64,000 nt of DNA from the NCBI GenBank assembly GCA_029204225.1, contig CM055092.1, positions 44,322,309-44,386,308 on the forward strand, read 5' to 3'. Numbering within the stretch: the stretch's first letter is position 1; every line of letters starts with the position of its first letter. This stretch comes from Diphasiastrum complanatum (lineage: Eukaryota; Streptophyta; Lycopodiopsida; Lycopodiales; Lycopodiaceae). The translations under genes were made by a program, and so were the position numbers. The notes beneath the pieces were generated by a model. The model had not been told where the DNA came from and did no database searches. It was given only the letters and a program-made list of their open reading frames with translations. Below, in pieces: positions 1-11,109 of this stretch.

Positions 1-303
1 GCTCATTAGCAATCTCAACCTACTCCACTATGTACATTGAGTTTTTCCGAGCCAAATGCATCCAAATCAATTTCTACTTGTTTCTTAGCTTGGAGGCCGT
101 ACTAAAGCCTGTAGTACACATGTGTGGGCTCGTATTTCAATGTTGATCAGTGCTTTTGATTATTAATGCTTGTTGTTTGTCAAATTGCCAATCTAGATCA
201 ACTTTTTGATGACTAGTTTTTTGATAGATTGTTAAGCAAGCATCCAATTACCCTTGTGGATCTTTTGTAGATCCATTTATGGTCCTAAAACAGTACTTTC
301 CCA
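1..303 (+). repeat. 3' end of a copia-type LTR (left part outside the window)
   Basis: This stretch is the reverse complement of about 13,827-14,130, with many shared words, including the segment describing the start of the LTR next to a tRNA-Met primer site there. Homology ends at 303, where the other copy ends in TTTCACA and is followed by its primer site. No primer site follows here, so this is either a 3' LTR or a solo LTR. Bases 304-520 after it hold no feature I can recognise. Confidence 0.6.
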
Positions 304-520
304 AATGTTAGAAATGACAAGATTTTATTATTCCATAGAGATTCTACTCACTCATGTCAATTCTCCAGATTATTGTTTGATGTCTCATGGATTTGTTTTT
401 CAAGAGCTTAAAGTTGCTTTGGTTGGAGAACTTTACTTGTATGGATTCTCTAGGACTCAACACCACCAATATCTAATTCATGTGCATATTCGGAATGTAT
501 GGATGCATATAATGAATATA

Positions 521-525
521 TTCTT
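521..525. repeat. Left target-site duplication TTCTT
   Basis: Five bases directly before the LTR start TGTTGTGG; identical to 6122-6126 directly after the 3' LTR end. Confidence 0.8.
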
Positions 526-1255
<730 letters not shown>

Positions 1256-1256
<1 letters not shown>

Positions 1257-1318
1257 ATAAGAGGGAGCCATTTCCTTTGTATTGTATCATCTTCCATTCT
1301 CATTCTAATAAAACTCCA
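1256..1318 (+). repeat. Second copy of the LTR TATA-to-AATAAA segment
   Basis: From the U5 break the sequence jumps back to TATAAGAGGGAGCC and repeats the LTR segment to AATAAAACTC, then enters the leader array. The junction shares the bases CTAT with both partners. It replaces the end of the LTR and the primer site. Confidence 0.75.
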
Positions 1319-1319
1319 T

Positions 1320-2710
1320 AAATTTTTGAGTTTCCTTGGGAAGTAACCTTCACAGAGCTCTATGAAGTTCCATCTCACTGAGACAAGGACACAGAGAAGT
1401 CTGTGAGAGTTAGATCCCAAAAAAAGTCCCCCTGTGAAGGTTCCCAAGAGCAAAAAGTGGCCTAGAACCTTCTCAGACATCAAATTTTTTAGTTTTCCTA
1501 GGAAGTAACTCTCACAGGTTGGTAAGCAAGTGGATCTGACTCAGATACAAGCACATACCAGCCTGCGAAGATTACTTCCCAGAAAATCTCACAATTTGGC
1601 CAAAAAATCCCAAAAATTGCATTTTTTTCAAGATTTTTTGAGTTTCCTTGGGAAGTAACTCTTACAGCTTGGTGAGCAGGGGAATCTGACTCAATACAAC
1701 TGTATACCAGTCTGCGAGGGTTCATTCCCTGAAAATCTTATAGTTTTTCAAAAAAAACCCCAAAAATTGCACTTTTTTCAAAATTTCTTGAGTTTCCTTG
1801 GGAAGTAACTCTTGCAGCTTGGTTAGTAGGTGAATCTGACCTAGATACAAGTGCATACCCCTCTACGTTGGTTTGTTCCCAGAAAATCTTAAAATTTCTG
1901 AAAAAAAACCCCCAAAAATTGCACTTTTTTCAAGATTGTTTCAGTTTCCTTGGGAAGTAACTCTTGCAACTTCGTGAGTAGGTGAGTCTGACCCAAATAC
2001 AAGTGCATACTAGTTTGAGAGGGTTTGTTCCCAGAAAATCCTAAAACTTTGCAAAAAAACCTCCAAAAATTGCATTTTTTTTCAAGATTTTTGGAGTTTC
2101 CTTGGGAAGTAACTCTCACAGCTTGGTTAGCAGGTGGATCTGACCTAGATACAAGTGCATACCAATCTGCAAGGGTTTGTTCCTAGAAAATCTTAAAATT
2201 ATGCAAAACGACCCCCAAGAATTGCACTTTTTTCAAGATTTTTTGAGTTTCCTTGGGAAGTAACTCTCGCAACTTGGTCAGCAAGTGAATCTGACCTAGA
2301 TACAAGTTTATACCAGTCTTCCAAAATCTGTACACAGAAAATCTTAAAATTTTGCAAAACGACCCCCAAGAATTGCACTTTTTTCAAGATTTTTTGAGTT
2401 TCCTTGGGAAGTAACTCTCGCAACTTGGTCAGTAGGTGAATCTGACCTAGATACAAGTTTATACCAGTCTTCCAAAATTTGTACACAGAAAATCTTAAAA
2501 TTTTGCCAAAAGCCCCAAAAAAATGCATTTTTTTTAGGATTTTTTGAGTTTCCTTGGGAAGTAACTCTTGCAGTTTGGTGAAAAAGTGAATCTGACCTAG
2601 ATACAAGTGGATACAAGTCTGCAAGGGTTTGTTCCTAGAAAATCTTAAAATTTTGCAAAAAAAGCCCCCCAAAAATGCACTTTTTCCATGATTTTTTAAG
2701 ATATGTTGGG
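1320..2710 (+). repeat. About nine tandem 151-bp units in the element leader
   Basis: The phrase GAGTTTCCTTGGGAAGTAAC or a close variant recurs at about 1328, 1490, 1640, 1790, 1942, 2094, 2245, 2396 and 2546, a spacing of 150-152 bases after a first step of 162. Each unit ends in an A/T-rich block with CCCCAAAAATTGCA. A degenerate last unit trails to about 2710. The same array occurs inverted at 15.33-16.13 kb next to a related LTR, so the repeat is a family trait of the element leader. Confidence 0.88.
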
Positions 2711-3385
2711 AAGTAACCTTTGCAAAGACTTTATAGATAGATCTAACCTAGATTTGGCTACTGTGCAATTTTTGTAGATTTTTAAATATTTAAAAAAAAG
2801 TGCCAAGAAACTGAGTTTTTTCAAGATGATGACAAATCTGTCCATCAAAAGCTCTTGTAGAACTCACATTGTCTAGAAATGGTCTAGATATAGCTACTGT
2901 AGGAAGGTTGAAGGTTATATTCACTCAAATATGAAGAAATCTCAACCAAAAAAAAAAAATCACAAAAAACCAAGAAAAAGGACTAAAATCACACTATTAG
3001 CCAATTGAAACTGATCAGATCTTGTCAAATCTAGGTTGCAGTCACATTATCCATCAAGATCCAACATCCCTAGACTGAATCAAGTGAATGAACCTCAGAT
3101 CAAGCCGATCAGTTCCCTCCACATCAACCACTATCCATCCATCATTCTTCTGTCCCATCTCTATTCCATCTTCTATCTCCATCTCTGCTAGATAAATCCA
3201 TTTTTGTCTCTATTCTCATCCATACTGATCCACCGTTTACCGATTATCCTCTCTTCTGCCTCTTTTTCTTCTTCTTCGTCTCCATCTCCAAAAAAAAAAC
3301 AAAAAAGGTTGGAACACTAGAGTCATTGAGCAAACCTTGATGCAATTCACAAACCAGCTACTTTGCAACATTCTATTGCTGAACT
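2711..3385 (+). other. Non-coding leader between array and gag
   Basis: No long frame or recognisable motif. The last 270 bases are pyrimidine-rich and lead to the gag-like frame. Taken as untranslated leader from position alone. Confidence 0.4.
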
Positions 3386-3997
3386 ATGGAGACCACCAAT
3401 GCAGGATTATTTAAACTAAAAATGTTCCCTAATGAAACAATCCGAGACTACACCTATCGAATCATCCAATTAGTGAAGGATTGTAATCCATCGGTTCCTG
3501 AATGGATCGTCACGACAAAATACTATGATGGACTATCCAAAAGGATCAAATCTGGTATTGCAAAATTTGCATCCTATGCGTCACCTATACAACTCTATAA
3601 GGATGCTGCCATGATGGAAATCTCACAAGGGATGAGGGATTTTCCCTATCGCTCTGATGAATCATTAGATGGAAAATCAGAGGAACAAAGGTCAACAACG
3701 AACGATGATCCAACAACAATGGGAACGGCCTATGGGAGGCAGAAAAATGCAGCAAAGTCAAGCAGATCAAGTGTAGCGGAAGACCAAGAACCTTGCACTT
3801 CAAGTTCAGGCCGTCACCAAGCTTATGCTCGCATAGTCAATTTTCAAGTGTCCAATCAAGAATCCGCGCTTATTAAAAGGACAGAATGCAGAGCAACAAG
3901 TTCGTCGACGACAAGATCCAGCGGTTCAATGGTCAGAAGCAAAATCAAGCCAACAAGGAGCTCATCCAAAGGATGGATGTCAGATAAACCCACCTAA
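3386..3997 (+). CDS. Gag capsid-like frame of the gag-only element
   Basis: The frame of 203 codons starts METTNAGLFKLKMF. Residues about 10-60 read like a retrotransposon gag capsid: a phenylalanine/leucine start, then DYTYRIIQLVKDCNPSVPEW and a GLSKRIKSGI stretch. The second half is Ser/Thr/Arg-rich and low complexity. Gag forms the particle that packages element RNA. The frame differs from that of the zinc knuckles downstream, so at least one frameshift separates capsid from nucleocapsid. The start is simply the first ATG of the open frame; the true start may be earlier. Confidence 0.55.
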   Translation: METTNAGLFKLKMFPNETIRDYTYRIIQLVKDCNPSVPEWIVTTKYYDGLSKRIKSGIAKFASYASPIQLYKDAAMMEISQGMRDFPYRSDESLDGKSEEQRSTTNDDPTTMGTAYGRQKNAAKSSRSSVAEDQEPCTSSSGRHQAYARIVNFQVSNQESALIKRTECRATSSSTTRSSGSMVRSKIKPTRSSSKGWMSDKPT

Positions 3998-4139
3998 ATC
4001 ACGAGCTTCTTCAACAACCAGTGGCAAGGTAGAAGTTTTGGTTATATCCTCTGGCATGTCACCGAACTCAATGGAGGACCATAACAACCTACCAGTCTAC
4101 TTTGTGGAAGATCCTAAGGGGAATCTATTACCAGTGTAA

Positions 4140-5195
4140 GTCTATCAACTTAGAGGCGATGGTATATTGCACTTAGTAAGATGTTATGGATGTGGAGGGA
4201 AACACCGCCATGCTGAATGTCCACATTGAGGGGATCCATCAACATTTGATCCCTCGTGTTGACAATGCGGAGTTAATCATCCATGCCGAGATTGCCCGAT
4301 GAGAAATTCACAAATAGCCAGGAGGCATTTGGCCTATGTAGACTGACATGCACCTGTGATGACCCTTCCACCTCAAACGCACTATAAAAAAAAAATCTTA
4401 GTGCCACCAGGTTATGAAGTGAGTGATGAAGAAGACAATCTGGCAAAAGTGCCAAAGTATGCAAAGATACCTTTGGGCAAACAAGTAAAACCATCACAGA
4501 AGACAGAGATGGTAGAATCCATCATGCCAATGGTAATTGAGGAATCCAAGAAATTGGCATCCGATGAAGTCCAACGGATTTTACCAAGTCTCTTGGCGCC
4601 ATCACTACAAAGAATTCTTAGTGATGAATTACAAAGGGGACTATCGTCAACAATGCCACTTGAAGGCAATTCAGCACAAGATCCAAGGAACAGTGACATC
4701 ACGTAGCCTTCAACGGGGAAGTGCAATGACCAAGGAAAGACTAAAGTTGATGATTGTCCCTCAACGAGCAAGATTCAACCAAAGTCTCATTGTTCCATAA
4801 TGCAGCAGCCCAAACCAACGCCAAATCCGAGTATATCCATTCTTCAAAGGCCAAATCTAGGGAATCCAAGCCCAAATAGGCCTCCAGTACAACAAGCACC
4901 AGTGCCTACAATGACAAAGCCTTGTCCTCAATCTATGATATTGACTGCTGAGGAAAGTCGTCAGATTATGGCATACCTCGAATACTTGGACAGACAAGAA
5001 AGCCAAGCTAGCACGTCATATCTACCTTACAATTTGGAGGAGTCTATGACATTGGGACCAGTTGCACCAATCTATGAGAATCCATTAGATCAGCAAGATT
5101 TATCTTGGGATCCTCCGACGGAATGCCTCAACTACCCAATTGTCGATGAACAAGGTTATCCGGAATGGCCACCAGACCCATATGGGTATTATTGA
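4140..5195 (+). pseudogene. Gag nucleocapsid and Pro-rich tail, one frame with four stops
   Basis: One frame carries two zinc knuckles (about 4182-4220 and 4257-4295), both spaced C-x2-C-x3-H-x4-C, one residue shorter than the usual C-x2-C-x4-H-x4-C. Then follow an acidic and lysine-rich segment and a Pro/Gln-rich tail of 131 codons from 4800 ending DPYGYY. TGA stops lie at 4227, 4260 and 4344, and a TAG at 4704; the frame is otherwise open. Zinc knuckles bind element RNA. Protease and polymerase would normally follow; here the 3' LTR begins 175 bases later. Confidence 0.6.
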
Positions 5196-5369
5196 AAATC
5201 TGACAAGTCCCGATTCTTGCTGATCATCCACCAATAAAGCCTCAGATTTTACGTAAGCGAATTCTACTCACGCTTTTCCTGAAGCATCCATGTCCCAGCA
5301 ACAACAATGCTCCTTCACGACATTGCAGCCTAGTGCCGAGGGACCGACACTACTTTGGGTCCTGGACCC

Positions 5370-5875
5370 TGTTGTGGATATTTCCTGCATAGTAGTAAAC
5401 AAGTGGGTCCCACCACTTAAAATATTGTTGGCCAAGCTTTACCTAGTGGGACCCGCCACAGTACATTGTACAGTAGAATAATAAGTGTGAGGGCACTGGC
5501 GTCCTGCGTGTGTAAGCCCAACCCAATGAGCACACTAGTTAAATAGTTTAAGTTGTGTTCTAGTGACTTGGGCCCTACTTGTAAATAAATAAGTTTGAGG
5601 CCCAAGTTCACAAAGTCAAGCTGAAAAATAAGGAATCTAAGTTGCACAAAGTAGAACTCACATGAATCATGTGAGTGCCCTTGTGCTTTCTTAGAACCAA
5701 TAGATTTAAGTTGTGTTTATTTGAAGGGCTTGGATTAGAATCCTTGTCCCAATGAAGTGGCCAATGAGAGTGAAGGAGGCTCACCTCTAAAATCTATAAG
5801 AGGGAGCCATTTCTTTTGTATTGTATCATCTTCCATTCTCATTCTAATAAAACTCTCTTGGTTTTTCCATCTCCA

Positions 5876-5932
<57 letters not shown>

Positions 5933-6121
5933 CTCTCTCCCTACGTTGGGATAGAATAGCTCTGGGTAGGCGCTCGAGCCCCCAAAGCCTTTTTCAACGT
6001 AGGAATTCTCTCTCTCCCTCTCTCCAATCTCTTTCTCCTCTCTCTCCTCTCCCTCTCTCTTCTTGCTATGCAAGTTGCCGCTCCCAGCGACGGACCCCTA
6101 TGCTACATCGACGACACAACA
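5370..6121 (+). repeat. 3' LTR of the gag-only element
   Basis: 752 bases from TGTTGTGG to CACAACA. It contains TATAAG at 5795-5800, AATAAA at 5846-5851 and an interrupted CT tract at about 5875-5935. It is the cleanest LTR copy of the family here and defines what the 5' copy has lost. Confidence 0.85.
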
Positions 6122-6126
6122 TTCTT
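6122..6126. repeat. Right target-site duplication TTCTT
   Basis: Directly follows the 3' LTR; identical to 521-525. Confidence 0.8.
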
Positions 6127-6892
6127 TCAGTCAACCAACTCTCTATAGGAAGCCGATTTCAAAATATGTCATCAATTTGTATCAGTTTCTTTGGAGAAGT
6201 TTACCTTTGCTTAGTAGATTCAAATGTGATCAATTTTTTAATCTTGAAACACGAAATCTTATGAAACGAGAAATGGCACAAGACCCAATCATTTTTTGTG
6301 AACTTACAATTTTTTGAAATTCAAGTGCTTTTTGAATTCTAAATTCATAAACGAATTCATTATTTTGCAAGATTGTATATTTTGTATTTAGTTAAAATTT
6401 GAACGAAGTATTGCAAAATATTTTTTAAATTTTACACTAAAATAGGACAAAAAAAAATAAATCACTTGTGTGCAATTTGTTATTAAGTAAAATAGTTGTT
6501 AGATTATGCAAGTATAGCACAAAAAATAAAAATACCATTTGTGTGCAATTTGTTATTATGTAAAATAGTTTATAGAGGTTATAATAATTTTAAAAATTAT
6601 TATTTTTAATAAAAAAACAAAAAAAAGAAAATTTAACATAAATTTTAGAACTTGTTTGTAATTTGATATTTGTATTTTAAGAATCAAATAAACTAAACAA
6701 ATCTAGTATTAAAAAAGAAATGCTAAATTTCTATCAAATATCATTTAACAATAAAATCATTCACCAAAAAAATAATTAAAAACATCTAATAAATAACCAT
6801 TTTTTATAATAATATTTTGAATAAAAGAGATTTCTTTTAGAATAAAATTTTGTTGAATGTTTCAAATTACATAGTCTCAAATTTTCATAGAG
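6127..6892. other. A/T-rich intergenic stretch
   Basis: Strongly A/T-rich from about 6310 to 6890, with many A and T runs. I see no gene, LTR or repeat in it. Confidence 0.5.
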
Positions 6893-8068
6893 TCAAAAAT
6901 TTTCAACCAGATCATTTGGATCTAGAGTAGCAGCCCTTCCAACCCCTGTGTCTGTTGGAGGTGTTGTCTTGTCTTGATCAATTACAATTTTTTTAATCAC
7001 TTTGTGGCTTTGCTCAATCACCTCGGCCAGTCCTCCTTTATCACCAACAACGCCACTGGCAGGTGGTTGAGGCTCCTTAACAAATGGAGCAATACCATCC
7101 TTAGAGGGCCCCAACTTGCCAACCTCTTGAAACTCATTGGGAAAAACTTAAATACCAGCTAGCCGCATCTTAACAAAACTTGATAAACTCTCATCTAATT
7201 CTACGGCCGCAACATGTTTGTCCTTTTGGATAGCACATGCACTAGTAGTGTCACTACCGCTAAATAAATCTAAAATCCAATCTACGAGATGAGAAAACAT
7301 TTCAATCGATTTATTTACAAGCTGTTGTGGCTTTTGATATGGACAAGCCACAGAACCAATCATCAGATTTTCAGTTTTTCTGTCACTATAGAAAAATGAA
7401 AATGATTTTCAAAATCGGTACTCCCTGCAGTGGTGTAGTACAATATAAATCTCTTTCCATCGGTGGAGATTAACCGATGCTAAGATATTCGATCTCATTA
7501 TAGAGACGTGCACCACCAGAATTGCGCACATTTGATTTGTACATACAAATATCAAAAGCAAAAAGTCAAAAAACCAAATAGCATAACATGTTAAATTATA
7601 ATCAGTACTTACCAAATGGCATTTTTCATCCCTGCATTACAGACTTCTAGTAAGGCCTTGTGAAACACCTATTTGTTGCCAATTGGAGTGAAATCTCGCT
7701 ATCCTCCAAAGCGGAGCAGTAGTGACCTCCAGAAAACCAACAACGACTTCTTTCACTTCAATGTACTTAAACAAACGATCATCATTCAATGAGCCTGCAA
7801 GTTTAAACTCGTACGGAATATCTGCGATGCAGAGAGTGTAAGGTCTTCTTTTTACAAACTTGGTTATCTCTCTTGCATCACCTTGTTGTATTGTATGAAA
7901 ACAAGAAAGATCATCAACAGAATTGGGAATAAACGTTTCTTTGGGATCATCACCAACGTTTGAGTCTCCAGTATATTGTGATTCTCTGTGTTTTTTCTCG
8001 GCCTTGGCTTTCTGAATGTGGGTTCTAAACTGTACTAGAAACTGCCCACTCTTTTTATCTTCAGAACT
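6893..8068 (-). pseudogene. Broken DNA N4/N6-methyltransferase-like gene, two exons
   Basis: On the minus strand an exon runs 8068-7613 after a TTTTTCACAG acceptor and ends at a GTAAGT donor. A second starts at 7385 after TTTCTATAG. Exon 1 carries IQQGDAREI then ADIPYEF, where a DPPY catalytic motif would sit. Exon 2 carries KPQQLV and LDLFSGSDTT, where the SAM-binding D-x-F-x-G-x-G motif would sit, then AAVELDE. This order, catalytic motif before SAM motif, is that of the beta-type N6_N4 methylase family. One extra base near 7670 shifts the frame before VFHKALLEVCNAG, and splicing phase fits only if it is removed. A TAA at 7150-7148 precedes 85 further open codons. Spliced eukaryotic structure argues against bacterial contamination. 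Target base unknown. Confidence 0.6.
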
Positions 8069-8339
8069 CTGTGAAAAATAGAAGTACACTTATGCTAAAA
8101 GACTACAATAATTGGATTGAAGGTTTTGCCCATGAGTTAAAAATAAGAATTTAGAATTAGAAAAACAAAATCACCTTTGAAATTCTTTTCCCATCTCAGC
8201 AAGACTGAGCTATTCATCAGCAGCTCTCGACAACAACATCCTTTGAGGAGATGCCTTGTATATTTTTCCATTCTGATATCCCCATATCTTTGTAGGTGTA
8301 TATATACTGAATATCAAAATTTGCCACTGTCGAACAGTG

Positions 8340-8545
8340 GAGCTATGCTAAGCATGGGTTCGCTCTCAACTTATGCTCAGCATAGGTCCTATGCTCAGCA
8401 TAGGTTCTCTCTCGACTTATGTTGAGCATAGGTCGAGAGCGGACCATAGCTAAGCATAGGTCCGCTCTCGGCTTATGCTCAGCATAAGTTGGAAGAAGAT
8501 GTTGTTGAGCCAAAGACCCAAACAGACCTATGCTTAGCATGGGTT
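8340..8545. repeat. Cluster of TATGCTnAGCATA palindromes
   Basis: The 13-base palindrome TATGCTCAGCATA and close variants occur at least six times, linked by repeated spacers such as GGTCCGCTCTC and its complement. Related half-sites recur near 9340-9380. No coding role is evident. Confidence 0.7.
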
Positions 8546-8858
8546 AGTGCCTACTACACAGCGAAATTTGAATTATAATTTGATTTCCTTACTGGAATTC
8601 TGAGATGTCGTCATCTGTCAAAGTGTCCTGAGGTTAGCAATCTTGAGAAGCTGATGCTTTAGCTAATAGAACAATCGGATTGCTAAAACAAAGAGCCAGA
8701 GAGCGGAACAAGAGCAAATGAAATGGCAAAGGTGCGTTATGCCTTGTCTGTGCTCCTTAAATAGTATATAGGGACCTGGTGGGTGTCGTCTTTCAAGTGT
8801 TAGGTTCAACTGACCAAGGTTAGTGCCATGCTTGAAGTCTATATGGTGGCATTTACGC

Positions 8859-9120
8859 CCATGCTCGTCACTTAAAATATTTTTTGTTCGAACGCTAATA
8901 ACATTTCCATTTTAGCTAGGAATTGGGCAACGTAAAAAGAAAAATTGCTGAAAATTTTAAAATATTTTTCAAATGTACACTATAAGTACGCCCATGCTCA
9001 TCACTTAAAATATATTTCGTTCGAACGCTAATAACATTTTCGTTTTAGCTCGAAATTGGGTGACGTCAAAAGAAACATTGCTGAAAATTTTAAAATATTT
9101 TAACTATGCATTGTAAGTAT
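8859..9120. repeat. Tandem duplication of about 131 bp
   Basis: Two adjacent copies, each starting CGCCCATGCTC and containing GTTCGAACGCTAATAACATT, AATTGGG and GCTGAAAATTTTAAAATAT. They differ at scattered positions. Confidence 0.85.
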
Positions 9121-9489
9121 AAAATCAATTACAACACTGGCTAATTTGAAACCCAATGTTCCCACAATTTTCTCTCTGTCGTAATTTTGCCCGAATTTTT
9201 CTACAAACCCAAAATCTTTATCTAACTACTTAAAGATGTGGTTGCCAGTCTAGAATCATTTTGTGCTTAGGACTTCTTGTTTGCTCTGTTGTTTTTTGGA
9301 TATCATCATCTACTCAAATTAGCATACATGTATTCTTTTAAACCCATGTTGGGCATAGTTTTCTATGGTTAGCATAGAATTAAGTCTTTAGAATGTTTTG
9401 TCTTTTGTTTAATGTTTTCAATAATGTGTCGAGACTAAAAGCAAAATTGTAGTTGTTTTTAATTTTGTCTTCATAGTATTTTCTTTACA

Positions 9490-10042
9490 ATTTAGCAAAG
9501 GAAAGCTCATCTTCTTTAGTTCCTCCTGCTATAGCTTATTACGACGGTGTTTCTACGAGTTCATCATCCGACATCAAGATTACTATTGTGTACCACGAGG
9601 CGACTCCAAGTTTTGCACAAGCTAATGAATTTTGTACAGCTTCGTCCTCGTCATTGTGTCTTGTAAATCCTAGAGCGGTGTATTACTCTCCTTCACCAGA
9701 AATTCACAGTGGTTCATAATCAAGTAAGCACTCAGTTCCTGATTCTAGTAAGTCCACCATCCCACGATGTGGCAGTCTTTCTTTGAGAAAGTTGAGACAA
9801 GCACGTCGGCCCGTTCCTTCAATATTATGAAGTCCAAGCATTCTATCTTTTCGAATTTGGAAGCGATTTCTGAAAGTTCGGAGCCTTCTACTAAAAACCA
9901 AGACAACGAAGTGGCAGAGAATCAACCCACACCTTTAACAGGTATGGATTCAATAGCAGCACCTTTAAGTGCCAATGTCCCAAGTTCTTCATACAAAGCA
10001 GAACCCAAAGGAAAAGAGAAATTCCAAAGAGATCTACAATAA
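9490..10042 (+). pseudogene. Ser-rich coding remnant, unrecognised
   Basis: A frame from about 9495 reads through a serine-rich segment (AYYDGVSTSSSSDIKITIVY) to a stop at 9718 and continues. A second frame, 9767-10042, is also open and polar (SESSEPSTKNQDNEVAENQP). Both have ordinary coding composition but no motif I know. They lie upstream of the DUF7869-like remnant on the same strand and could be its earlier part, but this is unproven. Confidence 0.25.
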
Positions 10043-10299
10043 ATTCGGGAATGACCTCATGTCAAAAACAATTGTTGGAACCCCGTGAAATCTGTAGATT
10101 CAAAAAATTAGTTTGCTACTGTATTTCCTCTAAAACCCCTGCCTAAGTTAAGCAAATTCGCTCGAGTTTTTTTTCAAATTGAACAAAATTATTATCTTTG
10201 TTCATCTATAAGGCTTGGTAGGAAAGGTTTCACTTACTTTCTAGAAACAACACTCGCAAGACTTTCAAGGCTGTCCATGCAATTGGAAATTATAGACTT

Positions 10300-11100
10300 G
10301 CTCGTACTCACACGAGATTAATGTGCAAAAAGTACAAAAAGGGCCAAGAGTGGATCCTAATCTGATCCTCAAGAGGGATTGGTTGTCAGATTACTTGATC
10401 TATCAATCTACTTGAGATTAAGATCAATCTAGATCAATTCTAGACACAAAATCCTAACAAGAACAATCATTAATTGAAGGTAAGTGTAATTTATGGTTTC
10501 ACACGTGTGAAACATTGTCTGAGTACGGACTCCAACCTGAAAATCAAGTACACATTGATAGAACCTCAAAACAATCAAAACAAATGTAGACAAATGGAGA
10601 GAATCACTCAAAATTGCTTCCAAAACCAAGATTGGTGTCTCACATTGATTATGGCCAAATGTGGCTCTATATACACAATAAGTGGGAGCTCGTGGTACTG
10701 ATCATCCCTCTGATCCCACATGTGTGAAGGTGCTTTGTCATATGATGATTCATCATGCAAAACTGACACTTGGACAGAACCTTCTATTTTGAGCACTTTT
10801 GGTCCATTTTCCTTCTATATGGAGATCTACTTGGAAATCTTCTAGAAGTCAAAATTCACCTACTTCAGCTTATTCCACACATGTGAGCTGTCCTCTACAC
10901 ATGGGATATGACACCTAACCAAAGGATGTGGCTCATGCAATCAATAGATTGCTGCCATGTGTCATATGTCTAGAAAACTAGTTTTTGGCCTTTTTAGCCA
11001 CCTATATGATTATGGTACATGACAAGTACACTATTTTCACATGTGGGAACAGGCTCCACACATGTGTAATCATCCTATATACATGATTTTTGGCCTCTAC
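10300..11100 (-). repeat. Probable decayed copia LTR fragment
   Basis: The segment with ACACGTGTGAAACATTG and AGTACGGACTCCAACCTGA resembles the LTR at 13,827-14,474 (CACACGTGTGTACTACAGG, AGTACGGCCTCCAAGCTGA) in the same order and orientation. Several CACATGTG words follow. Ends are not defined. Confidence 0.35.
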
Positions 11101-11109
11101 CAAGCTTAT

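Noticed and set aside
1498-2672. Repeated antisense peptides (RVTSQGNSKNLEK) across the 151-bp array
   Set aside because: The unit is close to a multiple of three, so any open frame repeats. They run antisense to the element and have no start context; the same peptide recurs at 15.4-15.7 kb for the same reason.
1320-2710. CRISPR-like array
   Set aside because: Units are head-to-tail 151-bp repeats with no unique spacers, in plant DNA.
6893-8068. Bacterial contamination as source of the methylase text
   Set aside because: GT-AG intron borders, A/T-rich plant context and adjoining plant repeats show it is resident eukaryotic sequence.
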